Notes: generated by a model from the sequence alone, not told the origin. DNA of 64,000 bases from JAKAGZ01 sp963748105 (GCA_963748105.1 CAVVHP010000010.1:124001-188000), one strand, 5' to 3'; counted from the first letter of the stretch, positions 42,797 through 52,473 are shown. A program made the numbers and translations.

Positions 42797-43330
42797 ATGG
42801 CACTAACTAAAATAGCATTTTTGGAATCTTATTCTCTTAATGAAAAAGATGGAATTATGGGTGCAATTCTTGTTACAGATACAGACACTAAACCAATTGA
42901 GTTCAGGGTAACAGCTCCAATTAAACCTACAAATTTTCAGAAAACTCTTTATGGTGATGTTCTGATGGAACATATTTTGGTTGAACTTATTTCCGTACCC
43001 TTGTTAAGCGCAGTTACCCAGGAAATTGATCTTATAATTGTGCGCGATCCTCTCTTTCTTGGAGCAAATAATAAACAGGGGGTAAGAGTCGTTAGGGTAT
43101 TCGATAAAAATGATACCATTTCAAAAGAAAGTTCAGTGAAAGAAGAACTATCTTCTCCTGATCCCGGAAATCCCAAAATATATACGGAGATTTCAAAAAA
43201 ATATGAAGGAGAATTTTCTGAAATAAAAGAAAACCTGAATTCAATCGCAGAGAGCAGAAACCTCCTCGAACCATTTGAAAGGCTTAAAGTTGCCTGCGAA
43301 CAGGTTCATCTGCAAAAAACGGGTGAATAA
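42797..43330 (+). CDS. Hypothetical protein paired with a SNF2-like protein
   Basis: I do not recognise the family. The 177-residue protein has no signal peptide. The first ~105 residues look like a compact alpha/beta domain (KIAFLESYSLNEKDGIMGAILVTD, EFRVTAPIKPTNFQKTLYGDVLMEHILVELISVPLL, EIDLIIVRDPLFLGANN). A Ser/Pro-rich linker and a charged helix (KYEGEFSEIKENLNSIAESRNLLEPFERLKVACEQV) follow. The stop overlaps the ATG of the SNF2-like gene by one base (TAATG), so production of the two is coupled and they probably form a complex. AGGTGA lies before its ATG. Confidence 0.75.
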   Translation: MALTKIAFLESYSLNEKDGIMGAILVTDTDTKPIEFRVTAPIKPTNFQKTLYGDVLMEHILVELISVPLLSAVTQEIDLIIVRDPLFLGANNKQGVRVVRVFDKNDTISKESSVKEELSSPDPGNPKIYTEISKKYEGEFSEIKENLNSIAESRNLLEPFERLKVACEQVHLQKTGE

Positions 43331-45693
43331 TGTCCGTTGCTAAAAGATTAAGAGCAAAAGTTGCTTCATCTGTATCCAAGATTGAAGAAACTGAAACTTT
43401 TTTATGGAATAAGTTTCTACGTGTTGGTGAACTTGATTACAGGGAAATTGAAATTTTTTCAACTGAATTGTGGAAAACAGATGATATAACCTTGATAGTT
43501 AAAGTTCAAGGGGGAATCACTCCATTTAAGTTTAATTTTAACAAGGTCAAAAACTTAAAGTTATCCTCAAAAAAGCTTGCTCTTAAATCTAAAACTAACC
43601 CTGTTTTTTTTGGTTTAGGAAATACATCTGTAACCAATATAAATATTTCTTTTGATCAGAAGTTGAAACAGTTAATTGCTGTAAGAATTACAGAGGAAGG
43701 AACATCTATTTATCTTAAGATAAAGGGCCAAGGTGAAAAAGAAGCCTCATATGAACTTACATCAAGGCTTATTAACCTTGAAGATCATTTATTATCTGGA
43801 GAAAAATATTTTAATTCTATCAAGGGATATTCTTTAAGCGTTAAGACGGGAGCGATAAAGGATATAAATTATTATTTTAAACCACCAAAGGTAATTGATT
43901 ACCTCTCTCAATTAAAGCCAGAGATCTACAATATTGAATTACTTTCTCCGCTTACACATTCTATCACCGGAACTGCTGTTTCAAATACAAAAATAAATTT
44001 GCTAGATATCCCTCTCTCAACAAGTAAAATCAATTATCATAAGCTGGATATTGAGGAAGATTCGTTATATTCACCTTTTAATTTTACTCCCCAGATCATA
44101 ACTGGAGCATTAAGTCTGTATAGTGATTTATTTAAGTGGAATACCAACCGATTTAGTATTAAGATTCCAAATTTTGACGCTCCGTTGAAAACAGATATCT
44201 CTATATTTTATAAAGGCGGTTCCTCATCTCCAGCTATAATAGAAAGTGACGTTGAAATTTTATTGGTTGATAAAATAAATAAAATTATTCAGCCGAGAAT
44301 AGAATTGTCACAAGAGGAAGAACAAATATTTTTTGAAAAACTTAGTAATTATCAAATTGAAGGCTCTAAATTTCTTGCAACAAATAATAATGCATTATTA
44401 GCTGACGAACTTGGACTTAATAAAACTATTCAGGCATTATTCGCAATTAAATTTCTCTTAATGAAAAGAGAAATAAAATCTGTTTTAATAATTGCAAATA
44501 AAAATTCAACTGGTGATCTCAATATTTCAGCAAAAACTGGAAGTTTTTACGGGTGGCTGGGACATTTGCAAAAATTCGCTCCAGAACTGGCCTGCAGTTG
44601 CATAGATTCAGAATCTGTTGATATTAATTCTGAATTGGGTAATGATTCTATGATAAAAATTATTCCTTATACCATTCTTTACAAAGCCCTAACCAGCAAC
44701 AACCTTAAAAAAGACATTGTTAGAAAATATGACTGCCTCATCTTTGATGACGCCGAGAACCTTAAAATATATCAAAATAATTTTTCACAATTTATTGACA
44801 TGGTATCCCCAAATTTTTGCTGGATGCTTTCCGGAATGGAAATAAAAGAATATTCCGATAACCTTTTGGCCGAATTTAAACCCACAGTTTTATTAAGTCA
44901 TAGATATAACGAAGTAAGAGACCAGCTACCGGGGATAAATGAAACAGACTTCTGGCTAACACTTGACAAGGAACAGCAATATGAATATGATCAGTTGATA
45001 TTTCTCGCTAGAAATAGCCTGAAAGAAATTTTGTCTACCGGAAATCCTTTCCGATTCCAGTCGCAGCTTTTCTTTTTTATACACCAGATAAAACAAATTT
45101 GTAACTTCTCAAGTGATGAAATTGACAGTAATAAGACCAAACTTTTATTATCTCACATTCATTGCCTAAAAAGTTATAAAAAGCAGGTCATAATATTTTC
45201 ACAGTATGATAAATCAGGTACTCAAAAACTAACAAGGCTTTTTGATAGAGAAAACATAAAATATAAAATGTCTTCTCAGAAAATGACTCCAGGAGAGCTT
45301 GCAAGAGAGATATCAGGATTTGAAAAAGATACTTCTTTTACAGTATTTCTTGAAGATTCACAAACTATGAAATCATCAACTCACGTAGTATATGCACCTT
45401 ACATAATACACTTTGACCACTGGTGGACACCAATTTCAAGATGGAATCTAGAAAATAAGGTAAAAAATAATTCTGATAAAACTCTTACTGTACTTAATTA
45501 TTTTACAAAAAATACAATTGATGAAAATATTCTTGGTATATTATTTAACAAGCAATTGCTTGATCGGGAAACTTCAGGAAACATTGGCCCTGATGCTTTC
45601 TCCAAAATCCTGAATGAAGAGGAATGGAAGAAAATTTTCGATCTTGATAAAGAGGAAAACTTTTCACAAAAAAAAGAAAGGGAATTAGAATAG
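43330..45693 (+). CDS. SNF2-like protein with degenerate ATPase/helicase motifs
   Basis: The 787-residue protein has about 340 unassigned N-terminal residues, then the SNF2 fold in order. Motif I is ADELGLNKT where active SNF2 proteins have DEMGLGKT, so the P-loop Gly before Lys is Asn. Motif II is FDDAENLK instead of DEAH. Motif III is LSGMEI instead of LSGTP. Motif V's Gly-rich loop is lost (LEDSQTMKSS), and after IIHFDHWWTP the arginine-finger motif VI is NLENKVKNNSD instead of QxxDRxxRIGQ. IIFSQY of the second lobe and YQIEGSKFL of the Q region remain. Loss of every catalytic motif with a preserved frame points to a non-hydrolysing DNA- or protein-binding role. It is coupled to the small gene upstream. 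Function unknown. Confidence 0.8.
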   Translation: MSVAKRLRAKVASSVSKIEETETFLWNKFLRVGELDYREIEIFSTELWKTDDITLIVKVQGGITPFKFNFNKVKNLKLSSKKLALKSKTNPVFFGLGNTSVTNINISFDQKLKQLIAVRITEEGTSIYLKIKGQGEKEASYELTSRLINLEDHLLSGEKYFNSIKGYSLSVKTGAIKDINYYFKPPKVIDYLSQLKPEIYNIELLSPLTHSITGTAVSNTKINLLDIPLSTSKINYHKLDIEEDSLYSPFNFTPQIITGALSLYSDLFKWNTNRFSIKIPNFDAPLKTDISIFYKGGSSSPAIIESDVEILLVDKINKIIQPRIELSQEEEQIFFEKLSNYQIEGSKFLATNNNALLADELGLNKTIQALFAIKFLLMKREIKSVLIIANKNSTGDLNISAKTGSFYGWLGHLQKFAPELACSCIDSESVDINSELGNDSMIKIIPYTILYKALTSNNLKKDIVRKYDCLIFDDAENLKIYQNNFSQFIDMVSPNFCWMLSGMEIKEYSDNLLAEFKPTVLLSHRYNEVRDQLPGINETDFWLTLDKEQQYEYDQLIFLARNSLKEILSTGNPFRFQSQLFFFIHQIKQICNFSSDEIDSNKTKLLLSHIHCLKSYKKQVIIFSQYDKSGTQKLTRLFDRENIKYKMSSQKMTPGELAREISGFEKDTSFTVFLEDSQTMKSSTHVVYAPYIIHFDHWWTPISRWNLENKVKNNSDKTLTVLNYFTKNTIDENILGILFNKQLLDRETSGNIGPDAFSKILNEEEWKKIFDLDKEENFSQKKERELE

Positions 45694-45751
45694 CGCTGAA
45701 AACTTTAGTTGAGTGAAGAAATTAAACTGACGTGTTTACACAAAATATTTT

Positions 45752-46537
45752 TTAATAACTGTGTGTTAGTTTCACAAGTTTGTCAAGCCCCTCAGTTAAT
45801 GCTGCCGGTCCGGGTTGTAAAATTATTGAAGATTTTATTTCGTATAGTTTTTTATTTTTAACCGCACTTATTTTATCCCAGCCGCCCCTTTTCTTAACCT
45901 GATTTTTCTTGAATTGTTTTCCACACCAAGAACCTATAATAATATCAGGATTCCTTTTTATAACTTTTTCAGAGGTTACGATTCTTTCTTTCCCGTTTTT
46001 CTTATTCCTTAACTCAGGGAATATATCATCTCCGCCGGCTATTTCGATCAATTCACTCACCCAGCAAATTCCCGAAATCATTGGCTCAAACCATTCCTCA
46101 AAATAAACTTTCGGCCGGTATTTCAATTCCCCCGATTTTTTACTTATAGCTTCAAGTCTCTTTTCATATTTGTTCACGAGTTTTTCTGATTCTCTTTTTT
46201 TGTCAATGATACTTCCGATTACAAGTATGTTTTGTAAAATTTCTTTAATTGATCTCTGGTTAAACAAAACTAGGTGGTGTCCCTGCAAAGTCAAATTTTT
46301 CACTATCTCTGCCTGCATATCCGAAAATGCAAAAATATAATCAGGATTTAATTTTTTGATCTTTTCATAATTCGCATCGATGTAGGTACAGACTTTGGGC
46401 TTCGTCTTTCTTGATTCTGGAGGACGGCGTGTAAAGCCACTAATCCCGACTATTTTGTCCCCGGCACCAAGCAGATAGATTAATTCGGTGGTCTCTTCAG
46501 TCAGGCAAATAATTCTTTCAGGGTATTTTGTTTTCAT
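45752..46537 (-). CDS. Cobalamin/Fe-siderophore-type substrate-binding protein, no visible signal peptide
   Basis: The 261-residue protein has the two-lobe COG0614 (BtuF/FhuD) layout: PERIICLTEETTELIYLLGAGDKIVGISGFTRRP, then KPKVCTYIDANYEKIKKLNPDYIFAF, a long linking helix (ILVIGSIIDKKRESEKLVNKYEKRLEAISKK), and the second lobe with RNPDIIIGSWCGK. No signal peptide or lipobox is visible at the chosen start, unlike most relatives; cytoplasmic members of this family exist near cobalamin genes. It follows lptD by 22 bases on the same strand. No transporter genes are adjacent. The ligand cannot be told from sequence. Confidence 0.8.
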   Translation of the reverse strand: MKTKYPERIICLTEETTELIYLLGAGDKIVGISGFTRRPPESRKTKPKVCTYIDANYEKIKKLNPDYIFAFSDMQAEIVKNLTLQGHHLVLFNQRSIKEILQNILVIGSIIDKKRESEKLVNKYEKRLEAISKKSGELKYRPKVYFEEWFEPMISGICWVSELIEIAGGDDIFPELRNKKNGKERIVTSEKVIKRNPDIIIGSWCGKQFKKNQVKKRGGWDKISAVKNKKLYEIKSSIILQPGPAALTEGLDKLVKLTHSY

Positions 46538-46559
46538 TTAATTCAAAATTTGCTAATTG

Positions 46560-49112
46560 TTATCTTCCACTAAAGAACTGGTCTCTCTTTGTTACTTTCA
46601 GATCGGAAAGTTGAGGAGCTTTTACTTTTATTTCGAGCATATATCCGGTATAAAGGCCTACCGGATTCCAGGTGAAATTCATTATCCAGGCATGAAGATC
46701 TCTTGATATTCTAATCTGCGGGGCAACAAACTCTTTTTGCATAAAATCATAGCTTCCTGTAAGAGAAACTTTCCAGTTCTTTGTAAGATTGAAATTAAGA
46801 TTAGCACTAATATTAGATGACTTATATTTATCCAATGGTGTGGGAGTGGAAACCGAGTAATTGTAATTTAGTGAAATATCCCAGGGTATTGTAAAATCAG
46901 CTTCCCGGTTATCATAAATTCCCCTGCTAATATGCATTGCTTTCCTGCACAAGCTCAAATTCGCCTTTTTGAATTGCAGAATCTGACTGCACAACATTAT
47001 CAGCGGAACTGGTTCTTTCTCCTGAGAGGCTTGTAGAAATTGAAAAATTGAAATTTGTCATTCTTACCAGACCTTTGCCTTCATTAACAAGAAATTTGTT
47101 TATCCTTGTTCTTCCAGCATAATCATAAAGTGTAAAACTGGAAGAACCTGAAAGATTTAAGATACTTCCGATCTGTGTTCTGTATCCGACATTTATATCC
47201 GAAAATTTTAAACTATCCGCGGCAAAATTATAGCTGATTCCTGCATTTAGATTTAAAAGTTGTATTTTCTTTTCGTGTGAAGTTGTGTCAGTAGGATCAA
47301 CTTCTGTTTTCATTTCAAAAATATTCCCCAGACTGAACGATATGCTCTGCTGTTCGCCGCGTGGTACGCCTCCGTAAACCTCGCTGGCAAATTTATCGTA
47401 TTTCACTTCGTTGCCGTTTGCGTCTACATAACTTCCGTAATATCCCCAGCCCGGCCTGGAAAAATCCGGCTGATAATTATATGAAATACTCGGCAAAACA
47501 GTATGCCTGATAGCTGCGATACCCAAAATGTGCGGCGTAAACATTCCGTAAAGCCTGGTATTTGCTGACACACTTAAATTAAAAGTTCTGACAAAATTTA
47601 TTTCATTAACTCTTTCTGTCGCGATGGAATCTATACCGTTGTAACCCGGACCTGCATTGTAGATCTTCGTTCTTTTGTTGTACCATTTTTCCTGGTAACT
47701 AAGGTTTGGTGAAATACTTATATGACCGAATTTGGGAGAAAGACCCAGATTAATTGAATGCAGAAATCCGAGTTTTGAATCGGACACGCCCCCTGTTTTG
47801 TTCCTTACATTCTGGAACTGCCCGTTATAATTAATACCGATTAATTCATACCATTTCTGATCGCCGCTGCTATAATCACTTTTAAACGGGTAACTCTGCG
47901 ACTTGCTGAAAGACGCGTTCGGAAGTACTTCATAAATATTTCCGGACTGTAAATTCTGCGTTCTGCTATAGCTTATTGACATGCTGTTTCCGGATTCTTC
48001 CCATGATTTAAATAAGGTAGCATTTGAAACAATTGTATTCTGCAAAACCTGGCTCAGGTCAATACTTGTCCGCTGCAAATAATTAGTAGAAACAAACTGC
48101 AGGTTTGCATCAAACCGCATTGTTGGAGTAAGGTTCTGATGATGAGACCAGAATAAACGCCAGTCGGTTGATTCGCTCGAACCCGGGTCAGTTGATTCAC
48201 CCACTTTGAAGAATTTATAGCCGGCTTCAAAATTTCCGCTGAAATCGTAGCGCTTAACGTACCTGAAACGGCTCGACAACGCGAAACTTCCACGCGTATA
48301 ATAATCCGCTGTAAGGTTAGCGTCCATATAATCATTAATTGCCCAGAAGTAACCGAAATGCGATAGATAATTTCCAAAACGCTGGTCATCTCCTATTACC
48401 GGCGCAATTATGCCCGATCTTCTGCCTGACTGTATAGGGAAAACCGCGAAAGGCAGCGGCACGGGAAACGGAACACCGCCAAAGAACAACCAGATCCACC
48501 TGGCATCAATTTCCTGATTCTGTATTACCTTCATTTTGGGTGAGAAAAAATAATAGTGCGGCGGGTTGTGGTCGCAGGTAGTGTAGATTCCGTCCTCAAT
48601 AAAATAAGTATCAGGACTTACTTTTTTAATTCTGTCACCCTTGTAATATGTCCCTTCTGTTTCGGTTCCTGCCTGGGTAATATATCCCTGCGTAGTTTTA
48701 AAATTATATTTTATCCTTTCCCCGGAATAGACTTCGGTTCCCTCTTTCAGTACCGGCAAACCTGCTTTTGAAGTATCGGAGAATGGACCGGTCGCCTCCA
48801 CAGTATTGTTGTTGAAGTCAACAGATATTTTATGGCTCTTTAGGTCGGTGTCTTTGAATTTAATATTACTCGTACCGTACAAATCCATTTTCTTTTCATT
48901 CACAAAAAAGATGAGTGAATCGGAAGAACTGGCGTAAATAATCGTATCAATTCCGCTGGAATTATCTTTTAACGTGTCCCTGGAAGACGTGGTAAGAGAA
49001 TCGGTCACGGTTTTAAGAGTATCCGTATTTATTGCCGGCGGAACGATTTCCTGAGCCTGGACGCGAACTGAATGGCAAATCCCATAATCAGAGCAAAAAG
49101 AATAGATTTCAT
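46560..49112 (-). CDS. lptD: LPS-assembly protein LptD-like, reading frame interrupted twice
   Basis: The repaired protein has about 850 residues. The start is the ATG at 49112 with signal peptide MKSILFALIMGFAIQFAS. One base seems missing near 49060, where the frame must shift to reach QAQEIVPP; one extra base near 46928-46931 breaks the C-terminus, joining ESNAY to SRGIYDNREADF. The N-part is an OstA/LptA-like domain (FFVNEKKMDLYGTSNIKFKDTDLKSHKISVDFNNNTVEATG; YKGDRIKKVSPDTYFIEDGIYTTCDHNPPHYYF). The rest is a large barrel (IQSGRRSGIIAPVIGDDQRFG, FGYFWAINDYMDANLTADYYTRGSFALSSRFRY). LptD inserts LPS into the outer leaflet and is usually essential, which makes read errors the more likely cause of the breaks. 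Confidence 0.85.
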
Positions 49113-49203
49113 ACAGGAAAGATAATGATATCCTGGCAGATTTCGGTAATGCAATTATATGAATAAGACGAAAAATAAAGGAAAAATGTTACAATTATAT
49201 TTA

Positions 49204-49336
49204 GGTGTCACGGTACGACCGTGACACCCCGGGAAAGCGAACTCTTCGCAAGAGACATATGAATAATTTTTATAGACCACAATAATTTCAGCTTTCCAAA
49301 AATGCAGGGCTACTGCGGCCGTGCCGTGGCAGTTAT
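49204..49336. mobile_element. MITE-like repeat, copy 1
   Basis: The unit starts with a perfect hairpin GGTGTCACGG-TACGA-CCGTGACACC (49204-49228), continues with GGGAAAGC and an AT-rich core, and ends with CGGCCGTGCCGTGGCA (49316-49331) then GTTAT. The ends are imperfect inverted repeats of each other (CACGGTACGACCG against CACGGCACGGCCG). Copy 2 is at 50702-50828. At about 130 bases without a gene it fits a nonautonomous miniature element; no matching transposase is in the window. Confidence 0.65.
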
Positions 49337-49381
49337 AATTTATTTATTCTGAAGTCAGACACACCCGTGACTAGCCGATAG

Positions 49382-50551
49382 TTAAAAATTGATATTATTA
49401 AAAAATATTGAAATACCATTGTATTCTGTCTCAATAGGCTGATCAATAAATATTTTACTTTTCGTGTATTGAATTCCAAGGTGAGAAAATATAAAATTAA
49501 AAACTGAGCTCTCATACTTCCGGCTCAATAACTTAAAAAATCCATTAGTAGATAATACAAATGCGCTGGTTTTAACATTATAATACCCCCGCCCATTAAA
49601 TCTCCCAATTGATAACTTAATAGTTTCAAAAAAATCGAAAATATGAGCTTTATGTACAATTGCACTACTTTCAGTTTTTAGCTGGAAAAGATTTTTTGCA
49701 ATATTAATATCTCCCAGCCAACTTTTGTAGTTCATATTTTCATCAACAAGCAAATCCGATGTTTCGCTAATAAAAGTATAGTTCATTAAATCTATCTCAC
49801 TATCATCAAAATGTAGTTTACTTCCAATCAGTATAGTATATCCCAACCTTGCAGTTCTTGGAATCGGGTCAGCTTGTGCGGGATCGATATATGAAATTTT
49901 ATTTCCAATATTGTTTAGAGAATAACCCAGGGTTAGATTTAAGTTAGGTGTAATAAATGTTGTTTGATTTAAATTAATTTTATTACTCGCCAACAGCAAT
50001 TTTGAAATTGGCACATTCACTATTCCCCCGATATCAAAAGCAGTCCCGCTCGTTTCAGTGTGAATGGCCGGACCATTAGGATAATTATCAAGGGCAGAAT
50101 TAAACTTTTTAATTGAGATACCAATTCCGAATGATACCGGGTAATTGAGGCTTGCTCCGATACTGATCGCATCAAACGAATCATTTTCATTTAACTGGAA
50201 ATCAAAGTTATTATGTATAAACCCAACTCCAACAGAAACCGGCATTTCTTTTTCAAAGTTGTAACCAAGATTAATCCCATACGAATTCAGGAATACTCTG
50301 CCAGCTCCTAACCAATCCACTTTGTTTGAAAGGAAAAACGATGATATATGATTTGACTTTGCTGTAAATCCAAGAACTGCGGGGTTGTAATAAAATCCTA
50401 ATGGATCTTCTGATATGACTGCTGCCCCGGTTTGCCCTGTCCCCTGCAGAAATGCAGATTGCTGAAAGGTCAAAAAAGGCACTGCAGTTTGTCCCTGAGG
50501 GAAAATTAACGATACAAATAATAGTAAGAAAATAAGCGTGAACTTTTTCAT
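49382..50551 (-). CDS. PorV/PorQ-family outer-membrane protein
   Basis: The 389-residue protein has a signal peptide (MKKFTLIFLLLFVSLIFPQG) and the PorV/FadL start (FLTFQQSAFLQGTGQTGAAVISEDPLGFYYNPAVLGF), with the conserved YNPA. Barrel strands follow, ending NGISIFFNNINF. In T9SS organisms PorV carries substrates away from the translocon and PorQ tethers the sortase; paralogues of unknown use are common, and this is probably one of them. A MITE-like repeat lies on each side (49204-49336, 50702-50828). The frame is intact. Confidence 0.8.
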   Translation of the reverse strand: MKKFTLIFLLLFVSLIFPQGQTAVPFLTFQQSAFLQGTGQTGAAVISEDPLGFYYNPAVLGFTAKSNHISSFFLSNKVDWLGAGRVFLNSYGINLGYNFEKEMPVSVGVGFIHNNFDFQLNENDSFDAISIGASLNYPVSFGIGISIKKFNSALDNYPNGPAIHTETSGTAFDIGGIVNVPISKLLLASNKINLNQTTFITPNLNLTLGYSLNNIGNKISYIDPAQADPIPRTARLGYTILIGSKLHFDDSEIDLMNYTFISETSDLLVDENMNYKSWLGDINIAKNLFQLKTESSAIVHKAHIFDFFETIKLSIGRFNGRGYYNVKTSAFVLSTNGFFKLLSRKYESSVFNFIFSHLGIQYTKSKIFIDQPIETEYNGISIFFNNINF

Positions 50552-50622
50552 AATCTCCCCTTTAAAATTTCATTTCGTAATTATATTTAAGCAAAAAAAA
50601 ATCAAGCTTAAGGTTTCTAATT

Positions 50623-50700
50623 TTAGCTTTTATAAACAACTAATGCCGAAGCCCCCTCTATCCCGGCATCATTTTTAAGTTTTACCGGCGGGTATCATTC
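50623..50700 (-). pseudogene. Remnant duplicate of the 3' end of the ROK kinase gene
   Basis: Read on the - strand this stretch encodes VKLKNDAGIEGASALVVYKS followed by a stop, nearly the same as the true end of the ROK kinase 200 bases upstream (KLKNDAGIKGASALVFYKN). The match stops at the edge of MITE copy 2 (50702). Codon-level differences show that the copies have diverged. It has no start and is not expressed as a protein. It probably marks the original gene end, displaced or duplicated when the repeat inserted. Confidence 0.7.
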
Positions 50701-50701
50701 A

Positions 50702-50828
50702 GGTGTCACGGTACGACCGTGACACCTCGGGAAAGCTAACTCCTCGTAAAAAAAATATTAGTAATTCTAATAGAACTTAATTATTTCACCTTTCAAAAAA
50801 TGTCAGGCGGCCGTGCCGTGGCAGTTAT
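50702..50828. mobile_element. MITE-like repeat, copy 2
   Basis: Same plan as copy 1: perfect hairpin at 50702-50726, GGGAAAGCTAACTC, AT-rich core, and CGGCCGTGCCGTGGCA at 50808-50823. The first 25 bases and last 16 are identical to copy 1, while the core has diverged. It separates the ROK kinase gene from a duplicate of that gene's 3' end. Confidence 0.65.
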
Positions 50829-50901
50829 GTTTTGCGCTTAACTGAAATTCACATATTTTTCAACATTTAATCAACTTTTGTGATCTCGTGAACAATAAAT
50901 T

Positions 50902-51864
50902 TCAATTTTTATAAAACACCAGCGCCGAAGCTCCTTTAATCCCGGCGTCATTTTTTAGTTTGGCGGGAATGACTTTTATCCTTTTTTTCATCGGTATTAA
51001 AACTCTTTCCGAGGCTTTTTCCCGTGCAGCGTTAAAAAGAGGCTCTCCAAATCCTGCAACCCCTCCTCCGACTACAAATGTGCTGATATCAAGAATATTA
51101 GCAAGTGACGCGAATGAATAACCGAGATACTCCCCGGTCTGCTTAATGATCGATTTCGCAAATTCGTCCCCGGCCTCAGCGGCCTCATCAATCACTCTCG
51201 GACTTAGGTTTTCGATATCGTGATTTATAAGATCCCAGATCTTTGTGTCTGTTCTGCCTTTCATTTCATTCTGAATTCTTTTTACCAGGTAATGGTTGCC
51301 TACATAAGCTTCGATACAACCATATGAACCGCAATTACACTTCGGACCGTTATAATCTATAACAGTGTGCCCGATTTCACCTGCAGCGCCGAAATCGCCA
51401 TGATATATTTTACGATTAATAATAATTCCCCCGCCAATCCCGGTTCCAAGCGTAACCATAACAAAGGAATTTAGTTTTTTGCCCGCGCCAAAATGCATTT
51501 CACCAATAGCTGCTGCGTTCGCGTCATTATCCAAAAAGACATCAAGACCAAATTCTTTTTTAATTATACTGCCAAGTGCGACTCTTTCCCACCCGGGAAG
51601 ATTCGGCGGATTTTCCACAATTCCCTTTCCCTGAATTACTGTACCCGCGCAACCGATTCCTATCCCCGAAATTTTATAACTATTTTTTTGAAGAAGTTCG
51701 TTTATTCCTTTCTTAATCTGCGATACTACGATTTTAGGGCCGCCATCACCCATAGTTTTAACCAGGGTTTTTTTAATAATTTTACCTTCTTCGGAAATTA
51801 TCCCGAGTTTTATATTTGTCCCCCCGATGTCAACACCGACTGCATATTTATTTTTCTTTGTCAT
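50902..51864 (-). CDS. ROK-family sugar kinase (glucokinase-type)
   Basis: The 320-residue protein has the ATP phosphate motif GVDIGGTNIKLG, LDNDANAAAIGEMHFG with the catalytic Asp, TLGTGIGGGII, and the ROK zinc site GEIGHTVID...CNCGSYGCIEAYVG. It should phosphorylate glucose or a related sugar in the cytoplasm. Its start overlaps the stop of the LEA-like lipoprotein gene (ATGA). The gene end is duplicated at 50623-50700. Confidence 0.9.
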   Translation of the reverse strand: MTKKNKYAVGVDIGGTNIKLGIISEEGKIIKKTLVKTMGDGGPKIVVSQIKKGINELLQKNSYKISGIGIGCAGTVIQGKGIVENPPNLPGWERVALGSIIKKEFGLDVFLDNDANAAAIGEMHFGAGKKLNSFVMVTLGTGIGGGIIINRKIYHGDFGAAGEIGHTVIDYNGPKCNCGSYGCIEAYVGNHYLVKRIQNEMKGRTDTKIWDLINHDIENLSPRVIDEAAEAGDEFAKSIIKQTGEYLGYSFASLANILDISTFVVGGGVAGFGEPLFNAAREKASERVLIPMKKRIKVIPAKLKNDAGIKGASALVFYKN

Positions 51865-52473
51865 TTTGAATACTCTATACTAACAATTTTTAGTTCTTCA
51901 GGATATTTGATATTTCCCAGTCCGGTATGAACTGTTGGCTGGGCAAAGAGTGTCAGCCTTGACGGCTGCGTTCCCCGCCCCGTTAAGTTAAGAGCGAGAT
52001 TGAGTAATCCTTCATAGCCTTTGTCCTTAAAAAATTTAATCAGGTCAACGCTGGCATTAAGCGGAATTACCGTTGTTTCCCCGGTGCCGGGCACTGTAAC
52101 CGGTGCACCGATGTTACCCGCAATAGTTTCTTTATCATCAATAAATAATCGCCATGGAAATGAATTTATTGTTGCGTTTGTTCTTGCATATCCGCCGGTT
52201 CCGTCATTCGGATTTTCGGCATCTAACGAATAAAGTAAAGGTCAGTGGTAATGAACCCCGGATAAATGCGGCGGATAATTTTAGCGCTTCAAGCGATGAA
52301 AAATCATTTATGTTTCTTTTACCATCCAGGGATACCCCTGCAAGCTGCAGGTTAGTTGTATTCCCGAGTTTAAACTTTAACCGCGATATATTTGTAAAAG
52401 TATTTAGTACGCTGCAGTTTAGCGCCGTAAGGGCGAGAACCAGAAGCAATATTGAAAGATTTAGTTTTTTCAT
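51861..52473 (-). CDS. LEA type 2-like lipoprotein, reading frame interrupted
   Basis: The N-part has a lipoprotein signal (LLVLALTALNCS, lipobox LNCS). The frame then breaks near 52231-52242, where removing one base joins LPLTFTL to YSLDAENPNDGTGGYART. The repaired 203-residue protein has the LEA14-like domain: a repeated beta sandwich with NPN (DAENPNDG), NSFPWRLFIDDKETIAGNIGAPVTVPGTGETTVIPLNASVDL. Related domains occur in desiccation-linked and envelope proteins; role unknown. It is coupled to the ROK kinase by ATGA overlap. Confidence 0.75.
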
